From contig JARGOI010000208.1 of assembly GCA_029212275.1 (NCBI GenBank), positions 1 through 5,090 on the forward strand: 5,090 bases of DNA. Direction: 5' to 3'. Source of the DNA: Thalassolituus sp. GTDB lineage: Bacteria; Pseudomonadota; Gammaproteobacteria; Pseudomonadales; Oceanobacteraceae. A model generated the notes under the pieces. The model searched no databases. It was not told the DNA's origin and saw only the letters and a list, made by a program, of their open reading frames with translations. Every line of letters begins with the position of its first letter. Positions within the stretch are counted from its first letter, which is position 1. Positions 5,080 to 5,090 of the stretch are shown here, one piece after another. A program made the position numbers and the translations under genes.

Positions 5080-5090
5080 TACTAACCTTT
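5076..5090 (-). promoter_or_regulatory. pcm translation start with overlapping tandem stop codons
   Basis: Read on the - strand, AAAGG (Shine-Dalgarno) is followed after six bases by the GTG start of pcm. In another frame the same bases read TAG TAG TGA, three consecutive stops, the last overlapping the GTG. If the upstream gene (expected surE) ends here, this would be a stop-start overlap suited to translational coupling. The upstream gene itself lies outside the window, so this is inference. Confidence 0.45.

Noticed and set aside
1..5090. Mobile element, phage, CRISPR or defence system
   Set aside because: No transposase, integrase, direct-repeat array, tRNA or toxin-antitoxin-like pair was found; all large genes are conserved housekeeping, stress or envelope genes.

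Overview
The window is ordinary chromosomal DNA of a gammaproteobacterium. I lean towards a marine or environmental lineage related to Pseudomonadales/Oceanospirillales. This rests on an unmistakable RpoS, the pcm-nlpD-rpoS gene order, an MFS-ssb pair like the one seen in pseudomonads, mid-range GC, and a Pcm N-terminus of the TSQRTR type. The genus cannot be fixed from the sequence alone.

Layout. On the + strand, the 3' part of a YajR-like major facilitator transporter (1-624) overlaps ssb (608-1267) by 17 bp. ssb is followed by a near-perfect bidirectional Rho-independent terminator (1323-1349). On the - strand, reading from the right edge, the order is pcm (5079-4417), a strong terminator (4378-4406), a DUF368 membrane protein of the PopT polyprenyl-phosphate translocase family (4314-3412), a very AT-rich spacer (about 3199-3411), nlpD (3198-2428) and rpoS (2346-1375). 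rpoS converges on ssb across the shared terminator.

How the genes fit together. Pcm repairs isoaspartyl damage in ageing proteins, and RpoS is the stationary-phase/general stress sigma factor. NlpD is an outer-membrane lipoprotein with LysM and degenerate M23 domains that activates amidase-driven septal cell-wall splitting. DUF368 proteins recycle the lipid carrier undecaprenyl phosphate for wall synthesis. The - strand block is therefore the conserved stress/envelope neighbourhood with a lipid-carrier gene placed between pcm and nlpD. The + strand pair is a transporter and the replication/repair ssDNA-binding protein.

I see no mobile element, CRISPR array, tRNA, rRNA or defence-type cassette. 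Nothing looks like a wholly new system. The points most worth a second look are the DUF368 gene in the pcm-nlpD slot, the roughly 20% GC spacer in front of nlpD-rpoS, the unclear nlpD start, and a small hairpin holding an orphan Shine-Dalgarno-like sequence downstream of ssb.
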